DNA of 64,000 nt from Chloroflexota bacterium (GCA_919901745.1 CAKKPP010000008.1:27643-91642); one strand, 5' to 3'; positions 27,378-35,551 are shown, counted from the first letter of the stretch. A program made the numbers and translations. Notes: generated from the letters alone by a model not told the origin.

Positions 27378-27397
27378 CCGGGTTTCAGCCCGGTTTT
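27378..27397 (+). terminator. Rho-independent terminator
   Basis: CCGGG-TTTCAG-CCCGG hairpin followed by TTTT, about 110 bp after the cupredoxin stop and touching the stop of the convergent membrane gene. It closes the 24.5-27.3 kb operon. Confidence 0.6.
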
Positions 27398-27753
27398 CAG
27401 CCGGTCGTGAAGAGTCGGTACACGACCGCGCCGAGGACGACGAATGCTGCGAGGAGCGACCCCGAGGTCGCGCGCACGGGCGCGTGGCCGACAAATGAGC
27501 GAGCGAGCGGGACGAGGGCGATCGCAACGATCGAGTACAACAGGTGCAATCCCGCGGCAGGGCGTGCGCCGGTGGTGAGCAGGATCAGCCCGCTCGCCGA
27601 GCCGACGACGATGAGGCTGACCACCGCGGCCTGAAACCGCTCGAAGGCGGGCCCACCTGCCCGCCTGGCGATGACCAGGAAGACCGACCAGCCGATGCCG
27701 ACGACGGTGGTCGCCACGACCGCATACGCGAGAAGTCGATGGATCCCTTCCAA
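27397..27753 (-). CDS. Four-helix membrane protein, unknown
   Basis: A 118-residue protein with four helices: LLAYAVVATTVVGIGWSVFL, FQAAVVSLIVVGSASGLILL, GLHLLYSIVAIALVPLARSF and SLLAAFVVLGAVVYRLFTTG. His at residues 5 and near the third helix could bind heme, recalling small cytochrome-like membrane proteins, but no motif proves it. Single gene, divergent from cytochrome b across 190 bp. Confidence 0.6.
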   Translation of the reverse strand: MEGIHRLLAYAVVATTVVGIGWSVFLVIARRAGGPAFERFQAAVVSLIVVGSASGLILLTTGARPAAGLHLLYSIVAIALVPLARSFVGHAPVRATSGSLLAAFVVLGAVVYRLFTTG

Positions 27754-27941
27754 TGCTGATTCCCCAGGCTGCTGCCGGCCATGGTGCCATGGTCCGCGAG
27801 GTGCGACGGAGCTGGTCGATGCCGTTTTCAGCAGACACCCATGCTCGTCTCATCTGGCTCTCAAGTCGTTGGCGTCGACTGGCATCGATGACCAACGCAG
27901 TTGCGGTCCTCCCCAGTACCGCATGAGCGAAGGAGGCCCAG

Positions 27942-29033
27942 ATGACAGCTGGCGCGAAGGCGATCGAGGGAGGGCGCCGGCACAGGGCGTGGGTGGCGAT
28001 CGATGAACGCCTCGGGCTGAGCGCGCTGGCCTATCCCGTCCCCGTCCACGCCAACGGGATCGGCTACATCCTGGGCGGTATCACCTTCTTCGGGTTCCTC
28101 ATCCTCGTCGTGACAGGAATCTGGCTGGCGCAGTTCTACCATCCGACGCCGACCACGGCGCGCGAGAGCATCGTCTACATCATGAACGTGGCGCCGCTCG
28201 GCGACCTCGTCCGCGGCATCCATTTCTGGGTCGCGAATATCGTCATGGCGACCGTACTCCTGCACATGAGCCGGGTGTTTCTTACCGGCTCATACAAGCG
28301 CCCGCGCGAGGCCAACTGGCTGATCGGCCTTGGGCTCCTTGGCGTCACCCTCGGCTCGATCTTCACCGGCACCGTCCTGAAGTGGGATCAGGAGGGCTTC
28401 GAAGCCCTGGGGCACAATCTCGAGATCGGGGATCTCCTGGGTGTCGTCGGCCTCTGGTTCTCGGAGGACTTCGCCGCAGCCAGCGGGCCGATCATCGGCA
28501 GGCTGGCGAACGCTCACATCTCCATCCTCCCCACGATCGGCACGCTGCTTCTCATCGCCCACTTCCTCCTCGTCAAACGCCACGGGATCTCATCGCTGCC
28601 CGCGCAGTCGGACGCTGCCGCGGAGGGTGGCCCGGTCCCGGCCCGTGGCGGCTCCACGTTCACTGCCCATCTCGTGCGGATGGCGGGGTTCGGGCTACTG
28701 ATGCTGGCGCTCGCGACGGTACTCACCCTGATCTGGCCCGCCGAACTCGGTCCACGGCCGATCCCGGGGGAGGAGATCACGAAGCCGCCCTGGATGTTCC
28801 TGGTGTTCTACCCCCTGGAGGACTGGTTCGGGCTCAGCGCGCTTCTCTGGGCACCGGCGATTCTGTTCGGCGCCCTTGCCCTCGTGCCGTTCGTCGACCG
28901 AACCAAGTACCGCTCGCCGACCCGGCGACGGTTGGTCATCGCGATCGGCGCGATCGTGGCCGTCTTCGCCGTCGCCCTCGTGCTCTATGCGCTCATCACG
29001 GTTCCCCAGGCGCACATCCAGGAGGCGATGTGA
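27942..29033 (+). CDS. b6-type cytochrome b
   Basis: A 363-residue membrane protein with about eight helices. Helix B carries RGIHFW and VLLHMSRVF (His-His separation 14), helix D carries NAHISI and LLIAHFLL (separation 15, as in cytochrome b6), so both b hemes can be bound. The subunit IV-like half is fused, and the usual PEWY quinol-site motif reads PPWMF. There is no Rieske protein or cytochrome c1/f nearby. AAGGAGG precedes the ATG. Expected role: quinol oxidation in a modified bc complex. Confidence 0.87.
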   Translation: MTAGAKAIEGGRRHRAWVAIDERLGLSALAYPVPVHANGIGYILGGITFFGFLILVVTGIWLAQFYHPTPTTARESIVYIMNVAPLGDLVRGIHFWVANIVMATVLLHMSRVFLTGSYKRPREANWLIGLGLLGVTLGSIFTGTVLKWDQEGFEALGHNLEIGDLLGVVGLWFSEDFAAASGPIIGRLANAHISILPTIGTLLLIAHFLLVKRHGISSLPAQSDAAAEGGPVPARGGSTFTAHLVRMAGFGLLMLALATVLTLIWPAELGPRPIPGEEITKPPWMFLVFYPLEDWFGLSALLWAPAILFGALALVPFVDRTKYRSPTRRRLVIAIGAIVAVFAVALVLYALITVPQAHIQEAM

Positions 29034-29239
29034 TGGCCACGGTCCTTCTTCGTCTCATCCTCCTCGCTGTCGGGATGGGCGCCGTCGAGATCGGACTCGG
29101 CAGCGCCCTGGTCGACGGATCACCTGCCGGCTGGGCGCTCGTGCTCATCGTCGGCCTTCCGATGATCGTCGCCGGCTCGGCCGGCTTCATGGTCTCGCTG
29201 CTGGGCGGGGCGACGCGGAAAGGTTCCACCGATGCGTAG
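29033..29239 (+). CDS. Small two-helix membrane protein
   Basis: A 68-residue protein with two helices (LLRLILLAVGMGAVEIGLGS and WALVLIVGLPMIVAGSAGFM). Its ATG overlaps the cytochrome b stop by 1 bp and its stop overlaps the next gene, so it is probably an accessory subunit of the cytochrome b complex. No family recognised. Confidence 0.65.
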   Translation: MATVLLRLILLAVGMGAVEIGLGSALVDGSPAGWALVLIVGLPMIVAGSAGFMVSLLGGATRKGSTDA

Positions 29240-29849
29240 GGCTCTATCGTTCGCGGTCGTTCTCGGACTCACCCTCTCGTTCGGTGGCGCCGTCACGATG
29301 CTGGCCCACGAGGGCGACGGGGATGCGAAGATCGAGATCGAGCCTTCGACGGTCTCGGCCGGCGAATCGGTGATCGTTGTCGGAAGCGGGCTGGAACCCG
29401 ACAGCGACCGCGTCCTTCTGCTCGCTGGGGAAAGCCTCATCGTGCAGTTCGGCACCGTGAAGACGAACGCTGACGGACGGTTCCAGCGGGAGCTGACCAT
29501 CCCGGGCCACATGCCGGCCGGCACGTACGAGCTCCAGGCGATCGGCGACGAGACGCTCACCGTAGCACTCGGCATCCTGGCGGCCGAGGCGGCGACCTCA
29601 CCGGCCCCGGCCGCATCCCCGGCGGTGGGTGCGACCGACGCGCCTGGCGCCACCGCCGCCCCCGGTGGGATCGTCGGTCCGGGTGCCACCGCCGCCCCGG
29701 TCGATCCGACGAAGTCCATCGTGCCCCGTGAGCGAACGCCGCTCGACCTCGCGCTGATCGTGGGTTTCATGGCGCTGGCCGCGACCGTTGGCGGACTCCT
29801 CGCCTGGCGGGCCGAGCACTTCCGAGGCGTGGCCGAAGCCGAGTCGTGA
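29232..29849 (+). CDS. Exported beta-domain protein with C-terminal membrane anchor
   Basis: A 205-residue protein: signal peptide (residues 1-25), an Ig-like domain (IEIEPSTVSAGESVIVVGSG to GTYELQAIG), an Ala/Pro/Gly-rich linker of about 45 residues, and a terminal helix (LALIVGFMALAATVGGLLAW). Such domains present on the outer face are common in Chloroflexota copper/electron-transfer clusters. It starts within the end of the small membrane gene, so it is part of the cytochrome b operon. Confidence 0.65.
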   Translation: MRRALSFAVVLGLTLSFGGAVTMLAHEGDGDAKIEIEPSTVSAGESVIVVGSGLEPDSDRVLLLAGESLIVQFGTVKTNADGRFQRELTIPGHMPAGTYELQAIGDETLTVALGILAAEAATSPAPAASPAVGATDAPGATAAPGGIVGPGATAAPVDPTKSIVPRERTPLDLALIVGFMALAATVGGLLAWRAEHFRGVAEAES

Positions 29850-29870
29850 CCGATGGGCCGTGATCAGCCC

Positions 29871-31118
29871 TCACGGCCCTTGAGCCACTGACAGGACGAT
29901 CACGGCGAACGTCACGACGCCTGACGCCACGCCTGTCATCGGCACGGTCCGGGCGTCCCGCCGTTGCTCGACCCGGAGGCGGAGAAGGACCTGCCGGACG
30001 ATCGCATAGACAGAGAACGCGGTCACGAAGATGACGCCCGACAGCGGTGACATCCCGCCCAGGACGAGCACAAGGGCCACGAGACCGATGACCAGGCCGG
30101 CGCCCGACTCGAACAGCTGCGTTGGAAGGCGGCGCGCGCCAACCCGACGATCCGAGGACCACATGCCCCAGCGCGAGGCGGTGCAGCGCCCCGCGCAGCA
30201 ACCCGTGAAGAAGCAGCCGACCCGCCCGATCGCGACGGCGAAGAACACGCCGGGCGTGCTGGCGTCGAGCACGACCCCGATGGGCAACTCGAACAGGAGC
30301 AGCGCCACGGCCGCGACGACCGGGAAGACGATGAGGAACCCGTCGACTGCCCAGCCACCCCGGATGATCGACTCTCCCGGGTGCAACGTCGCGTACCAGA
30401 CCTTGGCCCCGAAGAGCCCGAACAGGATCGCGATCCCCGACGCCCCCAACGTGGGCCCGAACGGCACGTCGCCGCGGCCGAGGATGGCGGCCTGGACCAC
30501 GAGGGCGAAGACGATGGCGAAGATCCCCAGCGCCGTATAGATGCCGGGCATGACGGCGGGCTGCATGGCGAGGGGTGCCAGCAGGGCCCAGCGCGTCGGG
30601 ATCGGCTGCTCCGGCCGGGTGGAGATCGCCCACCTCCGCCACGACCAGGCGGCCGGCCGGACCTGTCGTCCGCTGGAGCCTCGAGCGCGCGGGGCCAGCG
30701 CGAAGGGGCCGGCAGTGCGCGAATCCGCCACGAGCTCGGCGTCGACGGTCCAGTCTCCGGCCAACACGCCCGACACCGTGGTCGTGATCGACACGGGACC
30801 CGTCCCGGGCACGATCCCTTCGATCACCTCGTCCTTGATGAACGATTCGCCCGGCCGGGGGTTGCCACGAGTCCCGGTGCGGCGACCGGTGAAGCGGACG
30901 GTCACCCCATATGGATCGCCGCCCGCGACGCCCTCGCCGGAATCGAACCAGTGGGTCGCCACCAACGCCTGCGGTTCGGCGGGGTGGGTCGCCGCTGGCT
31001 CAACGGGTGTGGACGGCTCGTCGCCAGCGGGCAGCAGGGGCCTGGATTGCCGGAGCGTCGCGGCCGGCTTCCTTGTCCGCGACTTCGCGCTCCGTGTCGT
31101 CGCCCGACGTCGTGCCAC
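29871..31118 (-). CDS. Lgt-like (prolipoprotein diacylglyceryl transferase family) protein with N-terminal extension
   Basis: About 415 residues from GTG 31118 (AAGGTGG 6 nt upstream). The first ~150 residues are a basic tail plus a beta domain (GVTVRFTGRRTGTRGNPRPG, SITTTVSGVLAGDWTVDAEL). The rest has seven or so helices with the Lgt-paralogue block AIGRVGCFFTGCCAGR and LPTQLFES. The GCFFxGCC version replaces the Asn-rich catalytic loop of E. coli Lgt, so lipoprotein modification is uncertain. It is divergent from a cupredoxin-CsoR operon. Confidence 0.7.
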   Translation of the reverse strand: MARRRATTRSAKSRTRKPAATLRQSRPLLPAGDEPSTPVEPAATHPAEPQALVATHWFDSGEGVAGGDPYGVTVRFTGRRTGTRGNPRPGESFIKDEVIEGIVPGTGPVSITTTVSGVLAGDWTVDAELVADSRTAGPFALAPRARGSSGRQVRPAAWSWRRWAISTRPEQPIPTRWALLAPLAMQPAVMPGIYTALGIFAIVFALVVQAAILGRGDVPFGPTLGASGIAILFGLFGAKVWYATLHPGESIIRGGWAVDGFLIVFPVVAAVALLLFELPIGVVLDASTPGVFFAVAIGRVGCFFTGCCAGRCTASRWGMWSSDRRVGARRLPTQLFESGAGLVIGLVALVLVLGGMSPLSGVIFVTAFSVYAIVRQVLLRLRVEQRRDARTVPMTGVASGVVTFAVIVLSVAQGP

Positions 31119-31197
31119 GGGTCGCCCACCTTTCCTTCGCAGATCCGCACGCCCGCGCGCGGCCGGGTCGGCTCGGCGACGCACGTGGTCGCTTATC

Positions 31198-31215
31198 TAC
31201 TACATGGCCATAGTA
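31198..31215 (+). promoter_or_regulatory. Candidate BlaI/CopY-family operator
   Basis: TACTA-CATGGCCA-TAGTA, an 18-bp inverted repeat in the 210-bp divergent gap between the Lgt-like gene and the cupredoxin. It resembles the BlaI/CopY box (TACTACANNTGTAGTA) but with a spacer 2 bp longer. The rest of the gap shows only ordinary sequence. Confidence 0.35.
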
Positions 31216-31331
31216 CACACCTCCGGGTCATCCCTGGGAGAGACCGTTCTAAGCGCAGGCTCAGGCGCGCCTCACGCCTGGCTCAGCGAAATCGCCCAGT
31301 CTGGCATCAAGTAGCGCTGGAGGACCTCGCA

Positions 31332-31721
31332 ATGAAGCTCCTCTCCGCACTGATGGCCGTGGGGATCGTGGCGATCGTCGTCGTGGCCCTCGGAGTCGCC
31401 GCCCGGAAATCCGAGGGCGACCAGACCCCGCGTTCGGCGGAGATCGTCATGGAAGAGTCGCGCTTTTCACCGAATCAGTTCAACGCGAAGGTCGGCGTGC
31501 CGATCATCGTGAGAATCACGAACCGGGGCAGCGAGCGCCACGACCTCCTGTTCCCGTCGCTGCACATGCCCGGCCTGCAGGGTGTCGAGGCGATCCTCGA
31601 TCCGGGAGAGTCGCGGACGGTCACGCTCCGGTTCGAGGAGGCCGGCACCCACACGTTCATCTGCAGCATCCCGGGTCATGCCGCTGCCGGCATGACTGGT
31701 GCGGTCTTCGTCCGGCCATGA
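31332..31721 (+). CDS. Membrane-anchored cupredoxin-domain protein
   Basis: A 129-residue protein with one N-terminal helix (ALMAVGIVAIVVVALGVA) and a cupredoxin domain: FSPNQFNAKVGVPIIVRITN, ERHDLLFPSLH and THTFICSIPGHAAAGM give His, Cys, His and Met ligands. It overlaps the CsoR-like gene by 4 bp, forming an operon of two cupredoxins around a metal-regulator-like protein, followed by CcdA. Confidence 0.85.
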   Translation: MKLLSALMAVGIVAIVVVALGVAARKSEGDQTPRSAEIVMEESRFSPNQFNAKVGVPIIVRITNRGSERHDLLFPSLHMPGLQGVEAILDPGESRTVTLRFEEAGTHTFICSIPGHAAAGMTGAVFVRP

Positions 31722-32077
31722 GCCCGACGGTTGTCGCGGACGATCGGGCCCGGGCCGTGCGTCACGCTCAGCGTGCGAGCGGACAGGTCGGGGCCCTCGC
31801 CGGGATGGTCGCCGCCGGCGATCCGTTCCCTGCGATCGCCCAGCAGATCCAGGCGGCCAGGGGCTCGCTCGAATCGCTGCTCGTCCGCCTGGTCGAACTC
31901 GAGTTGGACGGATGCCTCCCGACGCGAGAGGTGCGAGAAGAGGTCGACGGCCTGCTCCGCACAGCGTTCGGACACACACCCGCCCGCCGCTCGCCATCCC
32001 GCCCCGCGGCGATCCGATCCCAAGGCAGCCTTGCTGCGTCAAGGCAGGCTCGATCTCATGAGGAAGGGACAGACTGA
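31718..32077 (+). CDS. CsoR/FrmR-family protein lacking the usual Cu(I) ligands
   Basis: A 119-residue protein with the three-helix CsoR/DUF156 pattern: RAVRHAQRASGQVGALAGMV, AIAQQIQAARGSLESLLVRL, ELELDGCL. In CsoR the Cu(I) ligands are Cys-His-Cys; here the aligned positions read Phe, Glu and Cys, so only one remains. It may be a non-copper sensor, a ligand-free regulator or a decaying copy. The C-terminal 35 residues are Ser/Arg-rich and unrelated to the family. The 1-bp overlap with the next cupredoxin indicates co-translation. Confidence 0.7.
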   Translation: MSPTVVADDRARAVRHAQRASGQVGALAGMVAAGDPFPAIAQQIQAARGSLESLLVRLVELELDGCLPTREVREEVDGLLRTAFGHTPARRSPSRPAAIRSQGSLAASRQARSHEEGTD

Positions 32078-32586
32078 TGACACGCCGATCCCATGCCGGC
32101 TCCGATGGACGGCCGCTACCGACTCGCCAGGGGCCTGCCTCGCTCGGCACTGATCGCGATCGCGCGGTCCCAGGGCCTCGGCCTGTCCGGATCGCGGTCT
32201 TCGCGCTCATCGCGCTCCTCGTGACGGGTGCTGCCGCCGGCCTCGTGATGAGCCGCCTCCAGGGTGCCGGGGGGGCCGACGTGACGGCGATCCAGGTGCA
32301 CGCCAGCATGGGTGGCTTCGATCCGCCGGCCCTGACCGTCAAGGCCGGCGAGACCATCCGCGTCGAGTTCTCGAGCATGGACACCCCGTTCCACAGCGAC
32401 GGCGGCGGCTGGCACCAGTTCGCGATCGATGCGCTGGGCATCGACTGGAATGTCGGGCCGCAGAGCAGCGAGGTCTTCGAGATGACGGCACCCGACGTCG
32501 CTGGGTCCTACACCTTCTATTGCGATGTCTGCTGCGGTGGCAAGGAGAACCCGTCGATGCAGGGCACGCTCACCGTGACCGCGTGA
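32077..32586 (+). CDS. Cupredoxin-like protein with double-Cys motif
   Basis: A 169-residue protein with one membrane helix (residues 38-57) and a cupredoxin/COX2-like domain: VTAIQVHASMGGFDPPALTV, DTPFHSDGGGWHQF and SYTFYCDVCCGGKENPSMQG. The Cys pair is spaced as in a binuclear CuA site (C-x3-C) but the following CuA His appears replaced by Glu, so the site is atypical. AGGAAGGGAC precedes the ATG. CcdA follows with a 1-bp overlap. Confidence 0.78.
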   Translation: MTRRSHAGSDGRPLPTRQGPASLGTDRDRAVPGPRPVRIAVFALIALLVTGAAAGLVMSRLQGAGGADVTAIQVHASMGGFDPPALTVKAGETIRVEFSSMDTPFHSDGGGWHQFAIDALGIDWNVGPQSSEVFEMTAPDVAGSYTFYCDVCCGGKENPSMQGTLTVTA

Positions 32587-33446
32587 TGCGGGGGCCGATG
32601 GCCGCGTCCATGACCCGGCCGCGGCTCCTGTTCGTGGTCGTCGGGTCGGTGATCGCCGCCTCGGCCGCGGCGATGCTCGCGTTCGCGCCTCGTGCCGACG
32701 AGCACCAGGCGCTCGCCGACCTGAGTCTTCCGGTGATCCTCACGGCCGGCTTCCTCGACGGGTTCAATCCGTGTGCCTTCGGGGTGCTCATCCTGTTCGC
32801 GACGTTCGCGCTCGGGCTCGCGGCGCGCCAGTCCCTGGGGTCGGCCGGACCGGGCGGGACGCCCGACGTGGGCGGGGCAAGCCGGACCGTCCTGGGCCTC
32901 GGCGCCTTCTTCGTGCTCGGCGTCCTCGTCACCTACTTCATGCTCGGGCTCGGTCTCCTCACGGCGCTCGCCTCGCTCACCGACTTCGGTGGCAATCACC
33001 TGCCGAGTCGGGTCGCCGCCCTGATCGCGATCGGGCTCGGGCTGTGGATGGTCCGCGACGTCCTCCTGCCGGACGCACGCTGGAAGCTCGAGGCACCGCA
33101 CTCCCTCCACGGCCGGATGCGCGACTGGGCTCGGTCGAGCTCGCCCGTCGCACTCTTCGGGGGCGGCGTCCTCATCGGGCTGTGCACGGTGCCGTGCAGC
33201 GGGGCCGTCTACCTCGGCGTCGTCGCGCTGCTCGGCGCCAGCGGCACGGTCGGGGCCGGGCTCGGTGGGCTCGCCCTCTACAACCTGGCGTACATCACCC
33301 CGGTCGTCGGCCTGCTCATCCTCGCCAGCCGGCCCGGCCTCATCCGGGTGGTCAATCGCTGGCACCTCGAGCATGCCACGGGCACGAGGGCCGTCCTTGC
33401 GATCGTCGTCCTGGCCCTCGGCTTTGCGATCCTGCTGACCGTGTAG
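32586..33446 (+). CDS. CcdA/DsbD-like thiol transmembrane protein
   Basis: A 286-residue protein with about seven helices. The two redox Cys motifs of the family are clear: TAGFLDGFNPCAFGVLIL and IGLCTVPCSGAVYLG. It would pass reducing equivalents across the membrane to outside thiol or copper-binding proteins, here presumably the Cys-rich cupredoxin upstream. Several in-frame starts (GTG 32583, ATG 32586, 32598, 32610) are possible; 32586 gives the TGATG coupling. Confidence 0.85.
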   Translation: MRGPMAASMTRPRLLFVVVGSVIAASAAAMLAFAPRADEHQALADLSLPVILTAGFLDGFNPCAFGVLILFATFALGLAARQSLGSAGPGGTPDVGGASRTVLGLGAFFVLGVLVTYFMLGLGLLTALASLTDFGGNHLPSRVAALIAIGLGLWMVRDVLLPDARWKLEAPHSLHGRMRDWARSSSPVALFGGGVLIGLCTVPCSGAVYLGVVALLGASGTVGAGLGGLALYNLAYITPVVGLLILASRPGLIRVVNRWHLEHATGTRAVLAIVVLALGFAILLTV

Positions 33447-33477
33447 CCCGGCCCGCTCGGCGACCCAGGCGCCTGAG

Positions 33478-33528
33478 TGCCCCACGCGGTGTGATGCCCC
33501 ACGCGCCGTGATGCCCCACGCGCCGTTA
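33478..33528 (+). repeat. Three 17-bp tandem repeats in a 550-bp non-coding gap
   Basis: Three adjacent 17-bp units, each starting TGCCCCACGC, at 33478, 33495 and 33512, immediately before an AT-richer patch. The gap 33447-33999 otherwise holds no convincing gene; long open frames there lack family-like sequence. Confidence 0.8.
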
Positions 33529-33999
33529 TTACCCGGGGTCATCAAATTCGGGCTGAGCGAGCGTGACACTCCACCCGGAACGTCGGAATCGGTGACCCGT
33601 CACGCCTGCGGACGCCAGATCTCATTACCGAGCGGAATATCGGACGGGAGGACGGGCGGACACGGATCCCGGCCTCGCGACGATCCGACCGGCCGCGATG
33701 GCCGCCCGGATCAGCCACGAGCGTCTCCGTCGGGTCCAAGGCTCCCACGCGGCTCGAGGCTATCAGGCGGCGATCTGCCAGAGCATGTCGGCGCAGGCGC
33801 CGCGTCAGGCATCCCGGCGTCGGGCTCGCGACAAAGGCCACTCGTGCGAGCCCACGGCGCGCCGGGTGAACGGATCGCGTCCGGCACCGTCACCGGCCGG
33901 AATGCATCGGGCGCGATGACAGGGCGTACGACCACGGTTCTCACCCCAGCGTCAGGTCCGCCTCATCCCGGCTTCAGGTCGGTGGACTCAACTTGGGCG

Positions 34000-34191
34000 A
34001 TGCCGGACCTGCTGTTGATCCTGCTCCTGGTGGCCGCGATCCTCCTGGTCGCCGACATGCTGCTTGCGGGCGGGGCGATGACGATGACAGGGATGTCGGC
34101 GATGGCCGGCGCGTTCGCCCATCCGCTCACCGCCGGGGCGGCGGTCGCGTTGATCATCGCCCTCGTGCTGGTCCTCGGCGGTCAGACCTGA
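34000..34191 (+). CDS. Small two-helix membrane protein
   Basis: A 63-residue protein: MPDLLLILLLVAAILLVADM and AGAAVALIIALVLVLGGQT flank a Met/Thr/Gly loop (GGAMTMTGMSAMAGAF). The Met-rich loop between two helices is like copper-binding accessory membrane proteins. It starts a run of tightly spaced genes ending in the copper ATPase; the next gene begins 2 bp later. Confidence 0.6.
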   Translation: MPDLLLILLLVAAILLVADMLLAGGAMTMTGMSAMAGAFAHPLTAGAAVALIIALVLVLGGQT

Positions 34192-34193
34192 CG

Positions 34194-34721
34194 ATGCTCG
34201 AGCAGCCCGTTCACGCCCGCATTGATCCCGACGGCCGCCAGGTGATCGACATCGTCATCGATGGTGGCTACCACCCGGGCGCGATCGTCGCTCGGGCTGG
34301 GCTGTCCCTCCGCCTCGTCTTCACCCGCGACGACGACGACGACTGCTCCGAACGGGTCGTGTTCTCCGACCCGCGGCTCGACCGCCGCATCGCGCCGACC
34401 GGCCGGACATCCATCGATCTCCCCGCGCGGCCGCCCGGAGAGGTTCGGTTCACCTGCGGCATGGGCCGCTACCGCGGCCGCATCGAGCTCGTCGACGAGG
34501 GGACACGGTCACGAGCCACTCGGCTTCGCGATCGCCTGGGCCGCCTCGCGACACCGCTGGGGACCGCGCTCCTCCTGTGGATCAGTACGCTGCCCCTGGT
34601 CGTCCTGGTCGGTCTCATCGCCTCCGACGTGACCATCACGATCGTGGCCGCAGTGTCCGTGCTGGTCGCGTGGGTGGCCGGCTGCCTGTGTGCCGTCGGA
34701 CGCTCGGCCGGGCCGACGTAG
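34194..34721 (+). CDS. Cupredoxin-like domain plus two C-terminal helices
   Basis: A 175-residue protein. Residues 1-100: VIDIVIDGGYHPGAIVARAG, DDDCSERVVFSD and VRFTCGMGRYRGRIEL form the EfeO/CopC-like cupredoxin variant in which Cys, Cys and Met are conserved. The C-terminus holds two helices (ALLLWISTLPLVVLVGLIA; IVAAVSVLVAWVAGCLCAVG), with Cys in the last. The same domain occurs at 38077, downstream of the ATPase. Confidence 0.75.
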   Translation: MLEQPVHARIDPDGRQVIDIVIDGGYHPGAIVARAGLSLRLVFTRDDDDDCSERVVFSDPRLDRRIAPTGRTSIDLPARPPGEVRFTCGMGRYRGRIELVDEGTRSRATRLRDRLGRLATPLGTALLLWISTLPLVVLVGLIASDVTITIVAAVSVLVAWVAGCLCAVGRSAGPT

Positions 34722-34735
34722 CCGGGGACGCGCAC

Positions 34736-35551
34736 GTGCCGTTCGTCATCGACATCGACCCCGTCGCCTTCAGCGTCCTCGGGATTCCGGTGCGCTGGTA
34801 CGGGCTGATCCTCGTCGGCGCCGCCGCCCTCGCGATCTGGCTGGCGCAGCGCGAGGGACGACGCCGCGGCATCGAACCGCCGATCATCTCGGACGCGGTC
34901 GTCTGGGTGGGAGCCGCCGCGCTCGTCGGCGGGCGCCTGCTCTACGTCGTCCAGAACGAGCTCGGCAGCGTGGGCCAGCATCCGTTCCACATCCTGATGA
35001 TCTGGATGGGTGGCCTCTCGTTCTATGGCGGGCTGGTCGGCGCCCTCCTGGCCCTGGCGGTCTTCGCACGCCGCCGTGGACTCCCGCTCCTTGCCGTGTT
35101 CGACGTGGCGGCACCCGCCGCCGCGATCGGTCAGGCGATCGGACACATCGGCTGCCTCATCGGTGGGGACTCGTATGGCAACCCGACCGACGTGCCCTGG
35201 GCCGTCGTCTATCGGAACCCCGGTGCGATGGCACCGCAGGGGATCCCGCTCCACCCGACGCAGGCGTATGAGGCGATCCTCCTCGGGATCCTGTTCGTCG
35301 CACTGTGGGTCGGCCGGGAGCGCCTCGGGCGGCTCGGCAAGGGCGCCGTCGCCGGCACCTACCTCCTGGGTCTGTCCGCGATCCGGTTCGGGCTCTTCCT
35401 CCTCCGGGATGAACCGGCCGTGCTGTTCGGCTTGAAGACCGCGCAGTTGATCGGGCTTGGGATCGCGGCCCTGGCCATCGTCATTCTCGTTGCCGGGCGC
35501 CAGGCGCGCCGCTCCTTCGCCACACCCAAGCTGGAGGCCACCGGACCATGA
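34736..35551 (+). CDS. Lgt-family membrane protein with altered catalytic residues
   Basis: A 271-residue, seven-helix protein from GTG 34736 with the overall Lgt pattern: VRWYGLILVGAAALAIWLA, GGLSFYGGLVGALLA, GQAIGHIGCLIGGDSYGN, IPLHPTQAYEAILLG. Residues considered essential in E. coli Lgt differ: SFHGG reads SFYGG, and the RIGNFINGE loop reads HIGCLIGGD. It may not transfer diacylglyceryl groups. The stop overlaps the His-rich gene by 4 bp. Confidence 0.75.
   Translation: MPFVIDIDPVAFSVLGIPVRWYGLILVGAAALAIWLAQREGRRRGIEPPIISDAVVWVGAAALVGGRLLYVVQNELGSVGQHPFHILMIWMGGLSFYGGLVGALLALAVFARRRGLPLLAVFDVAAPAAAIGQAIGHIGCLIGGDSYGNPTDVPWAVVYRNPGAMAPQGIPLHPTQAYEAILLGILFVALWVGRERLGRLGKGAVAGTYLLGLSAIRFGLFLLRDEPAVLFGLKTAQLIGLGIAALAIVILVAGRQARRSFATPKLEATGP

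Noticed and set aside
25596-27527. 643-codon minus-strand open frame opposite the lipoprotein, CC-HH membrane and cupredoxin genes
   Set aside because: It is the antisense shadow of GC-rich genes; the plus strand has signal peptides, copper ligands and Shine-Dalgarno sites, the minus frame is low-complexity Arg/Asp-rich.
33529-33999. Open frames in the long gap before the small membrane gene
   Set aside because: No start signal, no recognisable motif, and composition differs from real genes around it.
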